Source of the DNA: DAOUAE01 sp034433795 | Lineage (GTDB): Bacteria; Chloroflexota; UBA6077; FW602-bin22; DAOUAE01 | Direction of reading: 5' to 3' | Assembly (NCBI GenBank): GCA_034433795.1 | Contig: DAOUAE010000068.1 | Span: forward strand, 1 to 21,756 | DNA: 21,756 nucleotides | In this document: positions 1-7,752 of the stretch, piece by piece | Numbering within the stretch: the stretch's first letter is position 1 | Layout of the letters: every line of letters begins with the position of its first letter | Position numbers and translations under genes: made by a program | Notes under the pieces: generated by a model | Told to the model about the DNA's origin: nothing | The model's database searches: none | Seen by the model: the letters and a program-made list of their open reading frames with translations, nothing else

Positions 1-21
1 CCACCATCGGGAGCCGAGCGT

Positions 22-321
22 ATGGTCATCGAGATCGCCCAGTTGGAGACCCAGCCCGAGCAGGCCGCCGCCTTCCGCGCCGCTCTCCAGCAGGCCCGCG
101 CCGTCCTGGAACAGGCCGAGGGGTACCTTGGCAGCACCTTCCTGCAGGGCGTCGAGCGCCCGGAGACGTTCGTGCTGATCATCAAGTGGACCAGCGTGGC
201 CGCTCATATGGAGGGCTTCCGCCAGGGGCCGCTCTTCGCCGAATGGCGCCGTCACTTCGGCCACCTGCTGGCCAGACCTCCGGTCATGTTCCACTACGAG
301 GTGATCGCCGGCGAGGCCTGA
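22..321 (+). CDS. antibiotic biosynthesis monooxygenase (ABM) domain protein
   Basis: Predicted 99-residue cytosolic protein of the dimeric alpha+beta barrel (ABM) superfamily. The N-terminal strand MVIEIAQLE, the 'ETFVLIIKWTS' strand followed by an alternating helix with H and F ('AAHMEGFRQGPLFAEW'), and the C-terminal strand 'VMFHYEV' match the usual layout and length of stand-alone ABM proteins. Such proteins range from quinol or polyketide oxygenases to heme-degrading enzymes and simple ligand binders, so the substrate cannot be named. The ATG is preceded by GGGAG about 8 bases upstream. It ends 15 bases from the stop of the converging sugar permease. The gene may belong to an operon that begins outside the window. 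Family confident, function unknown. Confidence 0.8.
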   Translation: MVIEIAQLETQPEQAAAFRAALQQARAVLEQAEGYLGSTFLQGVERPETFVLIIKWTSVAAHMEGFRQGPLFAEWRRHFGHLLARPPVMFHYEVIAGEA

Positions 322-336
322 AACCGCCGGCGGGCC

Positions 337-1206
337 CTAGCCCTTGATGGCCCCGCCGACCAGGCCCCGGATCACCAGCCGCTGGGCCAGCGTATACATG
401 ATGACCGGCGGCAGGGCGGCGATCATCGCCCCGCCCATCATCTGCCCCCAGTAGAAGACATCCTCGCCCAGCATCTGGGTCAGCCCCACCGTCACCGTCC
501 GGGTGGTCAGCGAGTGGGTGAAGACCAGGGCGTAGAGGAACTCGTTCCACGACTGGGTGAAGGCGAAGAGCGCCACCACCGCCACCGCCGGCGCCGACAG
601 CGGCGCCGTGATCCGCACGAGCACCCCCAGCCGGCCGCAGCCATCGATCAGGGCCGCCTCCTCCAGTTCCACCGGAATGTTGCGGAAGTAACTGAAGAGC
701 ATCCAGGTGCAGAACGGCACCGTGAACGTCGGGTAGACCAGGATAAGCGCGCCCAGCGTATCGACCAGGTTCAGGCGGGCCACCACCTGAAACAGCGGGA
801 TGAAGAGCAGCGAACTGGGCACCAGATAGGTGAAGATGAGCCCCCGGGCGATCACCCCCCGGCCGGCGAAGCGCAGCCGGGCGACCGCGTAGGCCCCGAA
901 CGCCCCCAACAGGATCGAAAGGGTCGTCACGGTGGTTGAGACGAGGAGGCTGTTGGTCAGCCAGAGGCCGAACTTGCCGAACAGCAACTCCCGGTAGTGG
1001 CCAAAATAGACGGTTCTGGGGATGATGGTGAAATCCTGATAGATCTCTTTGTTGGTTTTGATCGAGGCCAGAATCATCCAGATGAACGGGATGATGGTCC
1101 AGAGGACGAAAAAGAGGAGCGCGCCGAAGGTCGCCACCACCCAGCGGCGTCCCGGTCCGCGTCGCTGCCGCGCCCGCCGGCGCACCGTCGCCTCCGCTGT
1201 GGCCAT
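337..1206 (-). CDS. CUT1 sugar ABC transporter permease, MalG-like
   Basis: Inner-membrane permease of a carbohydrate uptake (CUT1) ABC importer, 289 residues. A basic N-terminus precedes a first membrane helix (about residues 23-45), then the periplasmic stretch 'SIKTNKEIYQD' typical of MalG proteins, then five more hydrophobic segments. The ATPase-docking EAA loop reads 'EEAALIDGCGRLGVLVRITAP' around residue 180. It is the last gene of the binding protein - MalF - MalG operon and starts 22 bases after the MalF-like gene. The start ATG has a G-rich AGGAAAGGGGGG ribosome site. No ATP-binding gene follows, so the pair probably uses a shared ATPase encoded elsewhere. Substrate not identifiable. 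Confidence 0.93.
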   Translation of the reverse strand: MATAEATVRRRARQRRGPGRRWVVATFGALLFFVLWTIIPFIWMILASIKTNKEIYQDFTIIPRTVYFGHYRELLFGKFGLWLTNSLLVSTTVTTLSILLGAFGAYAVARLRFAGRGVIARGLIFTYLVPSSLLFIPLFQVVARLNLVDTLGALILVYPTFTVPFCTWMLFSYFRNIPVELEEAALIDGCGRLGVLVRITAPLSAPAVAVVALFAFTQSWNEFLYALVFTHSLTTRTVTVGLTQMLGEDVFYWGQMMGGAMIAALPPVIMYTLAQRLVIRGLVGGAIKG

Positions 1207-1228
1207 CGACCCCCCTTTCCTCGACGCC

Positions 1229-2164
1229 TCACTCCTGGCGCAGCATGTAGCGGGTGAGCACCAGGACCAGGGCGATATAGGCCGGCATCATCAGCATGGC
1301 GATGGCCGCCCCGGCCCCCAGCCGGGTGCCGGGGATGGCGGTCAGGTAGGCGAACATCGGCAGGGTGGTGGTGGCGTAGTTGGGGCCACCGCCGGTCAGG
1401 ACGAAGATCTGGGTCAGGGCCGCCGAGGTCCAGATGGTGGAGAGGAGGGCGGTCACCAGGATGACGTGTTTGAGCCCCGGCAGGGTGATGTAGCGGAAGC
1501 GCTGGAGCGTCCCGGCGCCATCGATCTCGGCCGCCTCGTACAACTCCTGCGGGATGGCCTGCATTCCGGCCAGGAAGTTCATCGTCCAGAACGGGGTCCC
1601 CGCCCAGATGGCGACCAGAATGACCGCCGGCAGGGCCAGCCGGGCGTCGTTGAAGAAGTAGATGTAGTCGTCGGCCAGCCGGAACTGGGCGATGAGACCG
1701 TTGATCGGGCCGGTGGTATCGAAGAGAAAGCGCCAGACGTAGGCCGAGACCACCGCCGGCACCGCCCAGGGCAGAAACAGCAGCGCCCGGAAGAGGTTGC
1801 GGGCCGGAATCTCCTGATTGAGAACACTGGCCATCCCCAGCCCCAGGCAGAACTTGCCGGCCACCGCGCCGCCGGTGTAGACCAGGGTGATGAGCGCCGA
1901 CCGCCAGAAGAAATTGTTGGGGTTGAAGAGGAAATCGCGGTAGTTGGCCAGCCCGACCCAGGTGCCCTGCTTGCCGATGTAGCGCTCTTCGAAGCTCAGG
2001 AGGATGGCGTCACCGACCGGGTAGGCCAGAAGCGCCAGCACCACCAGGACCACCGGCGCCACCAGCACCCAGCCCAGCACCCAGTCGGGGCCGAAGACGC
2101 TTCGCAGCCGCCCGGCGACCGTCGGATGGATCGTCTCGGGATACGGGGCCGGCCGCTGTGCCAC
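1229..2164 (-). CDS. CUT1 sugar ABC transporter permease, MalF-like
   Basis: Inner-membrane permease, 311 residues from the chosen start, partner of the MalG-like protein downstream. It has about six membrane segments, beginning with 'WVLGWVLVAPVVLVVLALLA'. The EAA loop 'YEAAEIDGAGTLQRFRYITLP' sits around residue 210. I chose the GTG at 2164 because a near-perfect Shine-Dalgarno (AAGGAGGTGA) lies 7 bases before it. The longer open frame to 2191 would bury that ribosome site inside the coding region. A 102-base gap separates it from the binding-protein stop; it holds a small GC-rich hairpin (GGGCC-AGC-GGCCC), of the kind often found between binding-protein and permease genes. Family assignment is strong; substrate unknown. 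Confidence 0.92.
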   Translation of the reverse strand: MAQRPAPYPETIHPTVAGRLRSVFGPDWVLGWVLVAPVVLVVLALLAYPVGDAILLSFEERYIGKQGTWVGLANYRDFLFNPNNFFWRSALITLVYTGGAVAGKFCLGLGMASVLNQEIPARNLFRALLFLPWAVPAVVSAYVWRFLFDTTGPINGLIAQFRLADDYIYFFNDARLALPAVILVAIWAGTPFWTMNFLAGMQAIPQELYEAAEIDGAGTLQRFRYITLPGLKHVILVTALLSTIWTSAALTQIFVLTGGGPNYATTTLPMFAYLTAIPGTRLGAGAAIAMLMMPAYIALVLVLTRYMLRQE

Positions 2165-2168
2165 GCGG

Positions 2169-2178
2169 TCACCTCCTT
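2169..2178 (-). promoter_or_regulatory. strong Shine-Dalgarno that fixes the MalF-like start
   Basis: Minus-strand AAGGAGGTGA, almost the full anti-16S complement. The GGAGG core is 7 bases before the GTG at 2162-2164. It argues against the in-frame GTG codons at 2189-2191 and 2186-2188. Confidence 0.8.
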
Positions 2179-2266
2179 CAAGGTCCACCACAACCGCCGC
2201 GCCAGACCAACGCCCGCCGCCGCCTCCGGGGCCGCTGGCCCGGCCTCCTGACGCGCGGGCGGGCGC

Positions 2267-3715
2267 TCACTTCTTGCGGAATTTGTTGTAGACCTCCATC
2301 ATCTCGCGCTGGGCCCACTCCTGCGCCTCTTCGATCCGCATCCCCTCGTTGATGATCTTGTTCATCATATCCGAGAGGGTGTACTTGGCGTCGGTCACCT
2401 CGGTCAGCCAGGGCTGCGTCGCCGCCGGCCAGTTGCGCACCCGCCCGACCTCGGCCAGCCGCTTCATCTCGGCGAACTTCGACTTCTCCCAGAACTCGTT
2501 TTTGGTGTGGTCCCGGTAGACCGGGACGAAGCGGCCCTCGACCGCCTTGGAGATCTTCTCCAGCCGGGAGGGGTGCATGAAATACTCCAGCGCCTCCGGG
2601 GCGTACTGGGCCAGTTTGGCGCGCTTGAAATAGTTGAAGCCGAGACCACTGGCCTCGACGTAGGCGCCGGTCGGCCCGTTGGGCACGTTGGCCAGGAGCG
2701 TTTTCTCGGCCAGCTCTTTATCGTTGACCAGCAGCCAGCCCATGATCGTCGCTGGGTTGATGGCCATCAGCGCCCGGCCCTTCTGGTAGGTCTCGTTGTT
2801 CCACGAGGTCACGGTGGCGGCGAAGGTATCGGGTGGAATGAGCTTGGCCTTCCACATCCGGACGATGACCTCGATTCCGGCCTTGTTGGCCGGATTCTTG
2901 ATGTCCGGCACCCCTTCCTCGTCGTTCAGCCGTCCGCCGTAGCTCCAGAGCACGCTGACGATGTTGTTGACATGGTCGCCTTCGTGGCCCAGGGCGAAGG
3001 CGATGAGATAGGTCCGCGGCGGCTGCTGGATCTTGGGACCCAGTTCGATCAGTTCGTCCCAGGATTTGAAGTAACGGCCGCCGGTCACCGGCTTGATCAC
3101 GTCCTCGCGCCAGTGGACCGGCCAGACGTCGATGGCGTAGGGCACACCGATGATCTTGCCATCCGGCGCCCGGTTGGTGTCGATGGCGCTCTGGAACATC
3201 CCCCCGGCCTGGTCCTTGAATCTGGCGACCAGGTCGTCGACCGCCGGCATCTCGCCCTGCGCGTACCAGTAGTCGCGGTAGGCGTTGCAGATCTCGGGGG
3301 GCTGGCCGGCCGCCACCGTGGCCGAGATCTTGGCCAGGAAGGCCGGCGCCCCCGGCACCGACTGCCACTCGACCGCGATGCCTCGGGTCTTGCCCCACTC
3401 GACGAACGTCTCGCCGATCACCTCGTCGGTGACCTTGTTCCAGTTGGCCGAATACCAGACGTTGAACTTGCCGGGCTTGGTGTCGGGGATCTCGGGGGCC
3501 TTGGCCGCCGGGGGAGCGGCCGGCGTCGGGGTTGGCGCCGCCTGGGGCGGGGCGGCCGGGGCGGAGGTTGGCGTGGGCGCTGGCGCGGCCGGCGCCGTGG
3601 TCGGGGTGGGCGGAGCCCCCGCGCAGGCGCTGACGAGCGCGAGCACGGCCAGGCCGCCCAGCGCCACACCGTCGCGCAGCAAGCGACGCCGAGACCATCG
3701 TCCAGACGGGCTCAT
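2267..3715 (-). CDS. extracellular sugar-binding lipoprotein (solute-binding family 1)
   Basis: Predicted 482-residue substrate-binding component of the CUT1 importer encoded just downstream. The signal region has a twin-arginine motif (SRRRLL, residues 8-13), a hydrophobic core and a lipobox ending at Cys31 (LVSAC), so it is probably a Tat-exported lipoprotein. Residues about 34-77 form a Pro/Ala/Thr-rich linker that would tether the binding domain. The mature part starts 'KFNVWYSANWNKVTDEVIG' and has the usual family-1 length. The ATG at 3715 is preferred over 3742 because AGGAGG lies 6 bases upstream of it, and the longer start falls between the predicted -10 and this ribosome site. First gene of a three-gene operon with its own promoter. 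The ligand is unknown; an oligosaccharide or sugar derivative is most likely. Confidence 0.92.
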   Translation of the reverse strand: MSPSGRWSRRRLLRDGVALGGLAVLALVSACAGAPPTPTTAPAAPAPTPTSAPAAPPQAAPTPTPAAPPAAKAPEIPDTKPGKFNVWYSANWNKVTDEVIGETFVEWGKTRGIAVEWQSVPGAPAFLAKISATVAAGQPPEICNAYRDYWYAQGEMPAVDDLVARFKDQAGGMFQSAIDTNRAPDGKIIGVPYAIDVWPVHWREDVIKPVTGGRYFKSWDELIELGPKIQQPPRTYLIAFALGHEGDHVNNIVSVLWSYGGRLNDEEGVPDIKNPANKAGIEVIVRMWKAKLIPPDTFAATVTSWNNETYQKGRALMAINPATIMGWLLVNDKELAEKTLLANVPNGPTGAYVEASGLGFNYFKRAKLAQYAPEALEYFMHPSRLEKISKAVEGRFVPVYRDHTKNEFWEKSKFAEMKRLAEVGRVRNWPAATQPWLTEVTDAKYTLSDMMNKIINEGMRIEEAQEWAQREMMEVYNKFRKK

Positions 3716-3744
3716 CCTGCTCCTCCTCACGGAAACTACCATGG

Positions 3745-3773
3745 AAGGTACGGTGAGCCGATCAGGCTGTCAA
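3745..3773 (-). promoter_or_regulatory. sigma70-type promoter of the first sugar-importer operon
   Basis: On the minus strand, TTGACA (3773-3768), a 17-base spacer, then TACCTT (3750-3745). The -35 is perfect and the spacing ideal. Transcription would start near 3738, leaving a leader of about 23 bases before the ATG at 3715. Confidence 0.75.
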
Positions 3774-3775
3774 TA

Positions 3776-3787
3776 GAACATGTGTTC
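3776..3787. promoter_or_regulatory. inverted repeat GAAC-N4-GTTC beside the -35
   Basis: The 12 bases GAACATGTGTTC form an inverted repeat (GAACA-TG-TGTTC) ending two bases upstream of the -35 hexamer of the importer promoter. The sequence fits the core of the Gram-positive-type LexA (DinR) consensus GAAC-R-N-R-Y-GTTY. It could equally be a site for a local sugar regulator. Location at a promoter supports a regulatory role; the identity of the protein is inference. Confidence 0.45.
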
Positions 3788-4045
3788 ACTCTCTTGCCTT
3801 CTTCGGTCCGGCGACGCGGATGGCGCGCAGTCTGAGAGGCGAGGCTCCGACCGACAGATTTCCGGCCGGCGGCCGGAGCGACCGCCGATGGGGGCCGGGA
3901 CATCCCGGCGTGTCCAGACCGCCGGGGGGCCGAGGCGGCTCGGTGGCGGCACACCGCCGGCGCACCGACCCCGCGGATCGGGCGGCGGCAATCAGCCGTT
4001 ATGATGGTCTTTTTTCTGCTTGTCTGTTTTGAGCGCGCACCGGCC
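3788..4045. other. intergenic region without a recognised gene
   Basis: 258 GC-rich bases between two divergent promoters. Open frames here look like chance GC-rich frames without ribosome sites. It holds short hairpin-forming repeats: TCCGGCC-GGC-GGCCGGA at 3861-3877 and GGCGG-CACA-CCGCC at 3945-3958. A T-rich stretch (about 4009-4030) lies just upstream of the tRNA promoter and might act as an UP element. Confidence 0.6.
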
Positions 4046-4075
4046 TTGACTACCGGGCGAGGCGTTCGCTATAAT
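4046..4075 (+). promoter_or_regulatory. sigma70-type promoter of tRNA-Phe
   Basis: TTGACT (4046-4051), an 18-base spacer, then a perfect TATAAT (4070-4075). The predicted start (about 4082) is only about 7 bases before the mature tRNA 5' end. T-rich DNA lies upstream of the -35. Confidence 0.85.
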
Positions 4076-4088
4076 TTCAGGGCGGTTC

Positions 4089-4161
4089 GCCGAGGTAGCT
4101 CAGTTGGTAGAGCACGGCACTGAAAATGCCGGTGTCGCCGGTTCGATTCCGGCCCTCGGCA
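4089..4161 (+). tRNA. tRNA-Phe (anticodon GAA)
   Basis: A complete cloverleaf can be drawn by hand. Acceptor stem GCCGAGG/CCTCGGC pairs fully, D-arm GCTC-loop-GAGC, anticodon stem CGGCA/TGCCG with loop CTGAAAA (anticodon GAA at 4122-4124), a five-base variable loop, and T-arm GCCGG-TTCGATT-CCGGC. The discriminator is A at 4161. The following bases are CCC, so the 3' CCA is not encoded and must be added by the nucleotidyltransferase. It is a single-gene transcription unit with its own promoter and terminator. Confidence 0.98.
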
Positions 4162-4187
4162 CCCGGTACAGTGTCTCCGGCGGCTGG

Positions 4188-4220
4188 CCCCAGGGAGGCT
4201 TCCCTGGGGTTTTTTGTTTT
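4188..4220 (+). terminator. rho-independent terminator after tRNA-Phe
   Basis: Perfect 9-bp stem CCCCAGGGA / TCCCTGGGG with loop GGCT, followed directly by TTTTTTGTTTT. The rest of the gap to 4393 is GC-rich and holds no gene I can support. Confidence 0.95.
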
Positions 4221-4393
4221 CCGATCGTCCGGCCCCGCCGGGGCGAGCCCACAGACCACGGCGGGGGCCATGTCCGTCGCGCACAGAAACAGGGGAACAG
4301 TCAGCGGCTGGTCCGCCGGCGGGCGACCGCCCCGGCGGCCGGGAGCGCCGAACCGCCCGGGCGTGGAGGCCGGCGCGGGTTCCGGCCAGGCGG

Positions 4394-5506
4394 TCAGGAA
4401 TCGTAGAAGGTGATGAAGGCCCGCTGGCCCGGACCGGTCTCCTCGGGGGCCCGGCTGAGGACGCTCACCCGCGCCGCCACCGCGCGGGCCAGGTCCCGGA
4501 AGGCGGCGGCCTGGGGCGAATCGGGCTGGCCGACCACCACCGGCAGGCCGGCGTCGCCCCCGGCCCGGATGGCCGGGTCGAGCGGCAGCTCACCCAGGAA
4601 GGGGATGTTCAGGTGCTCAGCCACCTCCCGGGCTCCGCCCCGGGCGAAGATCTCGGTCCGCTCGCCACAGTGCGGGCAGACGAAGTAGCTCATGTTCTCG
4701 ACGATCCCCAGGATCGGGACCTCCAGCCGCTGGAACATGCTCACCGCCTTGGTGGCGTCGAGCAGCGAGACCTCCGGCGGCTGGGTCACGATGAGGGCGC
4801 CGGTCAGCGGGATGGCCTGGGCCAGGCTCAGGGCGGCGTCGCCGGTGCCGGGCGGCAGGTCGACGACGAGGTAGTCCAGCTCGCCCCACTGGACCACCGA
4901 GAGGAGTTCCTGGACCATCTTGCCGACCATCGGCCCGCGCCAGATGAGGGCCTGGCGGCTCTGGACGAAGAACCCGGCCGACATATAGCGGACGCCGTGG
5001 CTGACCGCCGGGAGGATCGTGGTGCCCTCCTGCCGGGGCGGCGTCTCCACCCCCATCATCAGCGGGACGTTGGGGCCGTGGACATCGGCGTCGAGCAACC
5101 CCGCCCGCGCGCCCAGCTGGGCCAGGGCGACCGCCAGGTTCACCGCCACCGTGGTCTTGCCCACCCCACCCTTGCCGGCCCCGACGGCGATGACATGGCG
5201 CACCCCGGGGAGGGTGGCCATGGGGCGCCGGGCCGCCGGGACGTTGGCGGTCATCCGCACCTCCACCGACTCCACCCCCGGGATGGCCGCCACCACCTGC
5301 CGCGCCATCGTCTCAAACTGGGCCTTGACCGGACAGGCCGGCGTGGTCAGTTCGAAGGTGAAACTGACCCGTCCCCCCTCGATGGTGAGATCTTTGATCA
5401 TCCCCAGCGAGACCACATCCCGCCGCAGGTCGGGGTCGATGATCTGCCGCAGGGCCGCCAGCACCTGCTCTTCCGTGACCGCCGGCCGCTCCTTTTTTGA
5501 GAACAT
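4394..5506 (-). CDS. Mrp/ApbC-type iron-sulfur cluster carrier ATPase
   Basis: Cytosolic P-loop ATPase of the Mrp/NBP35/ApbC family that binds and delivers Fe-S clusters to apoproteins; 370 residues, the normal bacterial length. Residues about 11-90 form an N-terminal MIP18 (DUF59) domain with 'TTPACPVK' at 54-61. The ATPase domain has Walker A GKGGVGKT (111-118), 'DADVHGPNVP' and 'VVDLPPGTGD'. The cluster-binding CPHC lies at 277-280 in 'NMSYFVCPHCGE'. The start at 5506 is chosen because GGAGG lies 5 bases before it; the frame is open much further upstream but only as a shadow across the divergent acpS gene. Monocistronic on the minus strand, convergent with tRNA-Phe and divergent from acpS. 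Confidence 0.95.
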   Translation of the reverse strand: MFSKKERPAVTEEQVLAALRQIIDPDLRRDVVSLGMIKDLTIEGGRVSFTFELTTPACPVKAQFETMARQVVAAIPGVESVEVRMTANVPAARRPMATLPGVRHVIAVGAGKGGVGKTTVAVNLAVALAQLGARAGLLDADVHGPNVPLMMGVETPPRQEGTTILPAVSHGVRYMSAGFFVQSRQALIWRGPMVGKMVQELLSVVQWGELDYLVVDLPPGTGDAALSLAQAIPLTGALIVTQPPEVSLLDATKAVSMFQRLEVPILGIVENMSYFVCPHCGERTEIFARGGAREVAEHLNIPFLGELPLDPAIRAGGDAGLPVVVGQPDSPQAAAFRDLARAVAARVSVLSRAPEETGPGQRAFITFYDS

Positions 5507-5553
5507 GCTTTCCTCCCCACGGGGCCGCCTCTCCCCGGCCGGTCTGCACCGTG

Positions 5554-5583
5554 ATTCTACCACCCCACGATCCCCATTCGCAA
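5554..5583 (-). promoter_or_regulatory. candidate promoter of the Mrp/ApbC gene
   Basis: Minus-strand TTGCGA (5583-5578), an 18-base spacer, TAGAAT (5559-5554). The predicted start near 5547 gives a leader of about 40 bases. Confidence 0.5.
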
Positions 5584-5627
5584 GGGTGACCTTTCTTATG
5601 TCGCCCGCGCGGGCGCGACGGTGGGCC

Positions 5628-5656
5628 TTGCCCGGCGTCACCGGCTGGCCTATACT
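5628..5656 (+). promoter_or_regulatory. candidate promoter of the acpS-nnr operon
   Basis: TTGCCC (5628-5633), a 17-base spacer, TATACT (5651-5656). The predicted start near 5663 lies downstream of the longest acpS open-frame start (5621), which supports the GTG at 5756 as the real start. Confidence 0.6.
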
Positions 5657-5755
5657 TGCCCCGTGGAACCGGATCCGCGACCGTGTCGGCGCCGGTGGAC
5701 CGGCGGCCGGGAACGCACGGCCCGAGCGCCCCGTCACGGGAAGGAGCGAGCCGCC

Positions 5756-6211
5756 GTGCACACCACCCTCCCCGAGGGAGCCCTCGTCCATCTCCGGACC
5801 AGCGCCCCGGCGGTCCGGGTCGGGGTCGACCTGGTCGAGGTCGACCGCCTCCGCCGGGCCTGGACCCGCCACGGCCAGCGCTTCCTCGACCGCCTCTTCA
5901 CCCCGGCCGAACAGGCCTACTGCCGGCGGCGCTGGCCCAGCCTGGCCGCCCGGTTTGCGGCCAAGGAGGCGGTGGCCAAGGCCCTGGGAACCGGCCTGCG
6001 CGGCATCGGCTGGCACGAGATCGAGGTGCTCTCCGACCGCGGACGGCCGGTCGTCCGCCTGACCGGGCGGGCCCGGGACCGGGCCCAGGCGCTGGGGCTG
6101 GTGCACTTCGCCCTGAGCCTCTCCCACACCGCCCAGCTGGCCGTCGCCTTCGTCGTCGCCACCGGCCCCGGGCCGGCGCGCGCCTGTCCAGCCGAGGAGC
6201 AGACGGGATGA
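5756..6211 (+). CDS. acpS: holo-[acyl-carrier-protein] synthase
   Basis: Transfers 4'-phosphopantetheine from CoA to the serine of apo-acyl carrier protein, activating fatty acid synthesis. The 151-residue product shows the family motifs: 'VGVDLVEVDR' with the metal-binding Asp25, 'FAAKEAVAKALGTG' with Lys70-Glu71, and the C-terminal 'LSLSHTAQLAVAFV'. Start GTG at 5756 has AAGGAG 9 bases upstream and lies after the predicted promoter. It gives an N-terminal extension of about 20 residues before the usual AcpS beginning. Its TGA overlaps the next gene's ATG (ATGA), so the two are translationally coupled. The acpS-nnr pairing is common in bacteria. Confidence 0.94.
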   Translation: MHTTLPEGALVHLRTSAPAVRVGVDLVEVDRLRRAWTRHGQRFLDRLFTPAEQAYCRRRWPSLAARFAAKEAVAKALGTGLRGIGWHEIEVLSDRGRPVVRLTGRARDRAQALGLVHFALSLSHTAQLAVAFVVATGPGPARACPAEEQTG

Positions 6212-7752
6212 AGGTTGTGACCACCGCTCAGATGCGCGACCTCGAGGCCGCCACCGCCCAGCGGGGGCTGCCGCCGCCGGCCCTGATGGAGAACGCCGGG
6301 CGGGCGGTGGCCGAGGCCATCGCCCGCCACTACCGGATGGTCGGGGCGCACATCGTGGTGCTGGTCGGCCCCGGCAACAACGGCGGCGACGGGCTGGTGG
6401 CCGCCCGCCACCTCCACGACCAGGGCGCCCGCGTCACCGTCTACCTCGGCCAGCGCGCCGTCCAGCCGGACGCCAAGCTCGATCTCCTGGCCGAGCGGGG
6501 CGTTCCCCTCTGGCGGGCTGAGGACGACCCCGACGGCCACCAGCTGCGCGCGCTGGTGGCTCAGGCCGATATCATCGTCGACGCCCTCCTCGGCACCGGC
6601 ATCAGCCGCCCGATCACCGGGACGCTCCAGCGGGTGCTGGAGAGCCTGCGGGCCGCCCGCCGGGCCGAGGTCCGCCTGGTGGCCGTCGACCTGCCGACCG
6701 GGCTCAACAGCGACACCGGTCAGGTGGACCCGCTGACCCCGCGGGCCGATCTCACGGTGACGCTGGGCTTCCCCAAACGCGGGCTTTTCGAGCCGCCGGG
6801 GATCGATTATGTCGGCCAGCTGGTGGTGGCCGACATCGGTATCCCCTACAGTCTGGCCGCCGAGATGCCGGTCGACCTGATGACCCCCGCCCTGGCCCGC
6901 GCCCTCCTGCCGCCCCGGCCGCCCAGCGGCCACAAGGGGACGTTCGGCCGGGTGCTGGTGGTCGGGGGCTCGACCCACTACACCGGCGCGCCCCAGCTGG
7001 CCGCCCGCGGCGCCCTGCGGGTGGGCGCCGGGCTGGTGACCCTGGCCCTGCCCCGCAGTCTCTCGCCAGCGGCCGCCCTGGTCGAGGCCACCCATCTGCC
7101 GCTCCCCGAGGCCGCGCCGGGCACGCTGGGCCCGACGGCCGCCGAGGCCCTGGTCGAGGCGGCCCGCGACTACACGGTGATGGTGCTGGGCCCGGGACTG
7201 GGGCGGGCGCTCCCGACCAGCGCCTTCATCGCCCACCTCCTCGAGGGCGCCGCCCACCTGCCGTCCCGCTGGGTCATCGACGCCGACGCCCTGAACATCC
7301 TGGCCGAGATCCCGGAGTGGTGGCGGCGCCTGTCGGTCCAGGCTGTGCTCACCCCCCACCCCGGCGAGATGCGCCGGCTGCTGGGCGAGCGTCCCGGCCC
7401 CCGCCTGGCCATCGCTCAGGAGGCAGCCGCCACCTGGAGCCAGGTGGTGGTGCTCAAAGGCGCCGGCACGGTCACCGCTCACCCCGGCGGCCAGGCCACC
7501 ATCAACCCCACCGCCAATCCGGTCCTGGCCACCGCCGGGACCGGCGACGTGCTGGCCGGGGCCATCGGTGGGCTCCTGGCCCAGGGGCTGACCCCCTACG
7601 ACGCCGCCCGGCTGGGGGTGTACCTCCACGCCCAGGCGGGCGATCGCGCCAGCCAGAGCGCCGGCCCGGCCGGCGTCCTGGCCAGCGAGATCGCCGACCA
7701 CCTCCCGACCGTCCTGGCGCGGCTGCGCGCCCCAACGCTCGACCAGCCCTAG
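6208..7752 (+). CDS. nnr: bifunctional NAD(P)H-hydrate epimerase / ADP-dependent NAD(P)H-hydrate dehydratase
   Basis: Metabolite-repair enzyme that epimerises damaged NAD(P)HX and dehydrates the S form back to NAD(P)H. The 514-residue protein is the usual YjeF_N-YjeF_C fusion. The N-terminal epimerase half has 'LMENAGRAVAEAI', 'LVGPGNNGGDGLVAARHL' and 'AVDLPTGLNSDTG'. The ribokinase-like C-terminal half has 'GHKGTFGRVLVVGGS', 'GAPQLAARGALRVGAGLV', 'WVIDADALNIL', 'LTPHPGEMRRLLG' and the nucleotide/active-site 'NPVLATAGTGDVLAG'. The start overlaps the acpS stop by four bases and is preceded by GAGGAG. Its TAG stop shares the CTAG at 7749-7752 with the stop of the converging BON gene, leaving no room for a terminator between them. 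Confidence 0.95.
   Translation: MKVVTTAQMRDLEAATAQRGLPPPALMENAGRAVAEAIARHYRMVGAHIVVLVGPGNNGGDGLVAARHLHDQGARVTVYLGQRAVQPDAKLDLLAERGVPLWRAEDDPDGHQLRALVAQADIIVDALLGTGISRPITGTLQRVLESLRAARRAEVRLVAVDLPTGLNSDTGQVDPLTPRADLTVTLGFPKRGLFEPPGIDYVGQLVVADIGIPYSLAAEMPVDLMTPALARALLPPRPPSGHKGTFGRVLVVGGSTHYTGAPQLAARGALRVGAGLVTLALPRSLSPAAALVEATHLPLPEAAPGTLGPTAAEALVEAARDYTVMVLGPGLGRALPTSAFIAHLLEGAAHLPSRWVIDADALNILAEIPEWWRRLSVQAVLTPHPGEMRRLLGERPGPRLAIAQEAAATWSQVVVLKGAGTVTAHPGGQATINPTANPVLATAGTGDVLAGAIGGLLAQGLTPYDAARLGVYLHAQAGDRASQSAGPAGVLASEIADHLPTVLARLRAPTLDQP

Noticed and set aside
1049..2251. Long plus-strand open frame (400 codons) across the permease genes
   Set aside because: Composition is typical of an antisense frame in GC-rich DNA; the minus strand carries clear MalF/MalG permeases here.
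3861..3877. TCCGGCC-GGC-GGCCGGA palindrome as a terminator or small RNA
   Set aside because: No T-run follows and there is no promoter for it; such GC palindromes arise easily at this composition.
4000..4030. T-rich tract upstream of tRNA-Phe as a terminator
   Set aside because: No adjacent stem of useful length; better explained as an UP-like element or chance.
4394..7701. Any sign of CRISPR, phage or insertion-sequence remnants in the core
   Set aside because: No spaced direct repeats, terminal inverted repeats, transposase or integrase motifs were seen on either strand.
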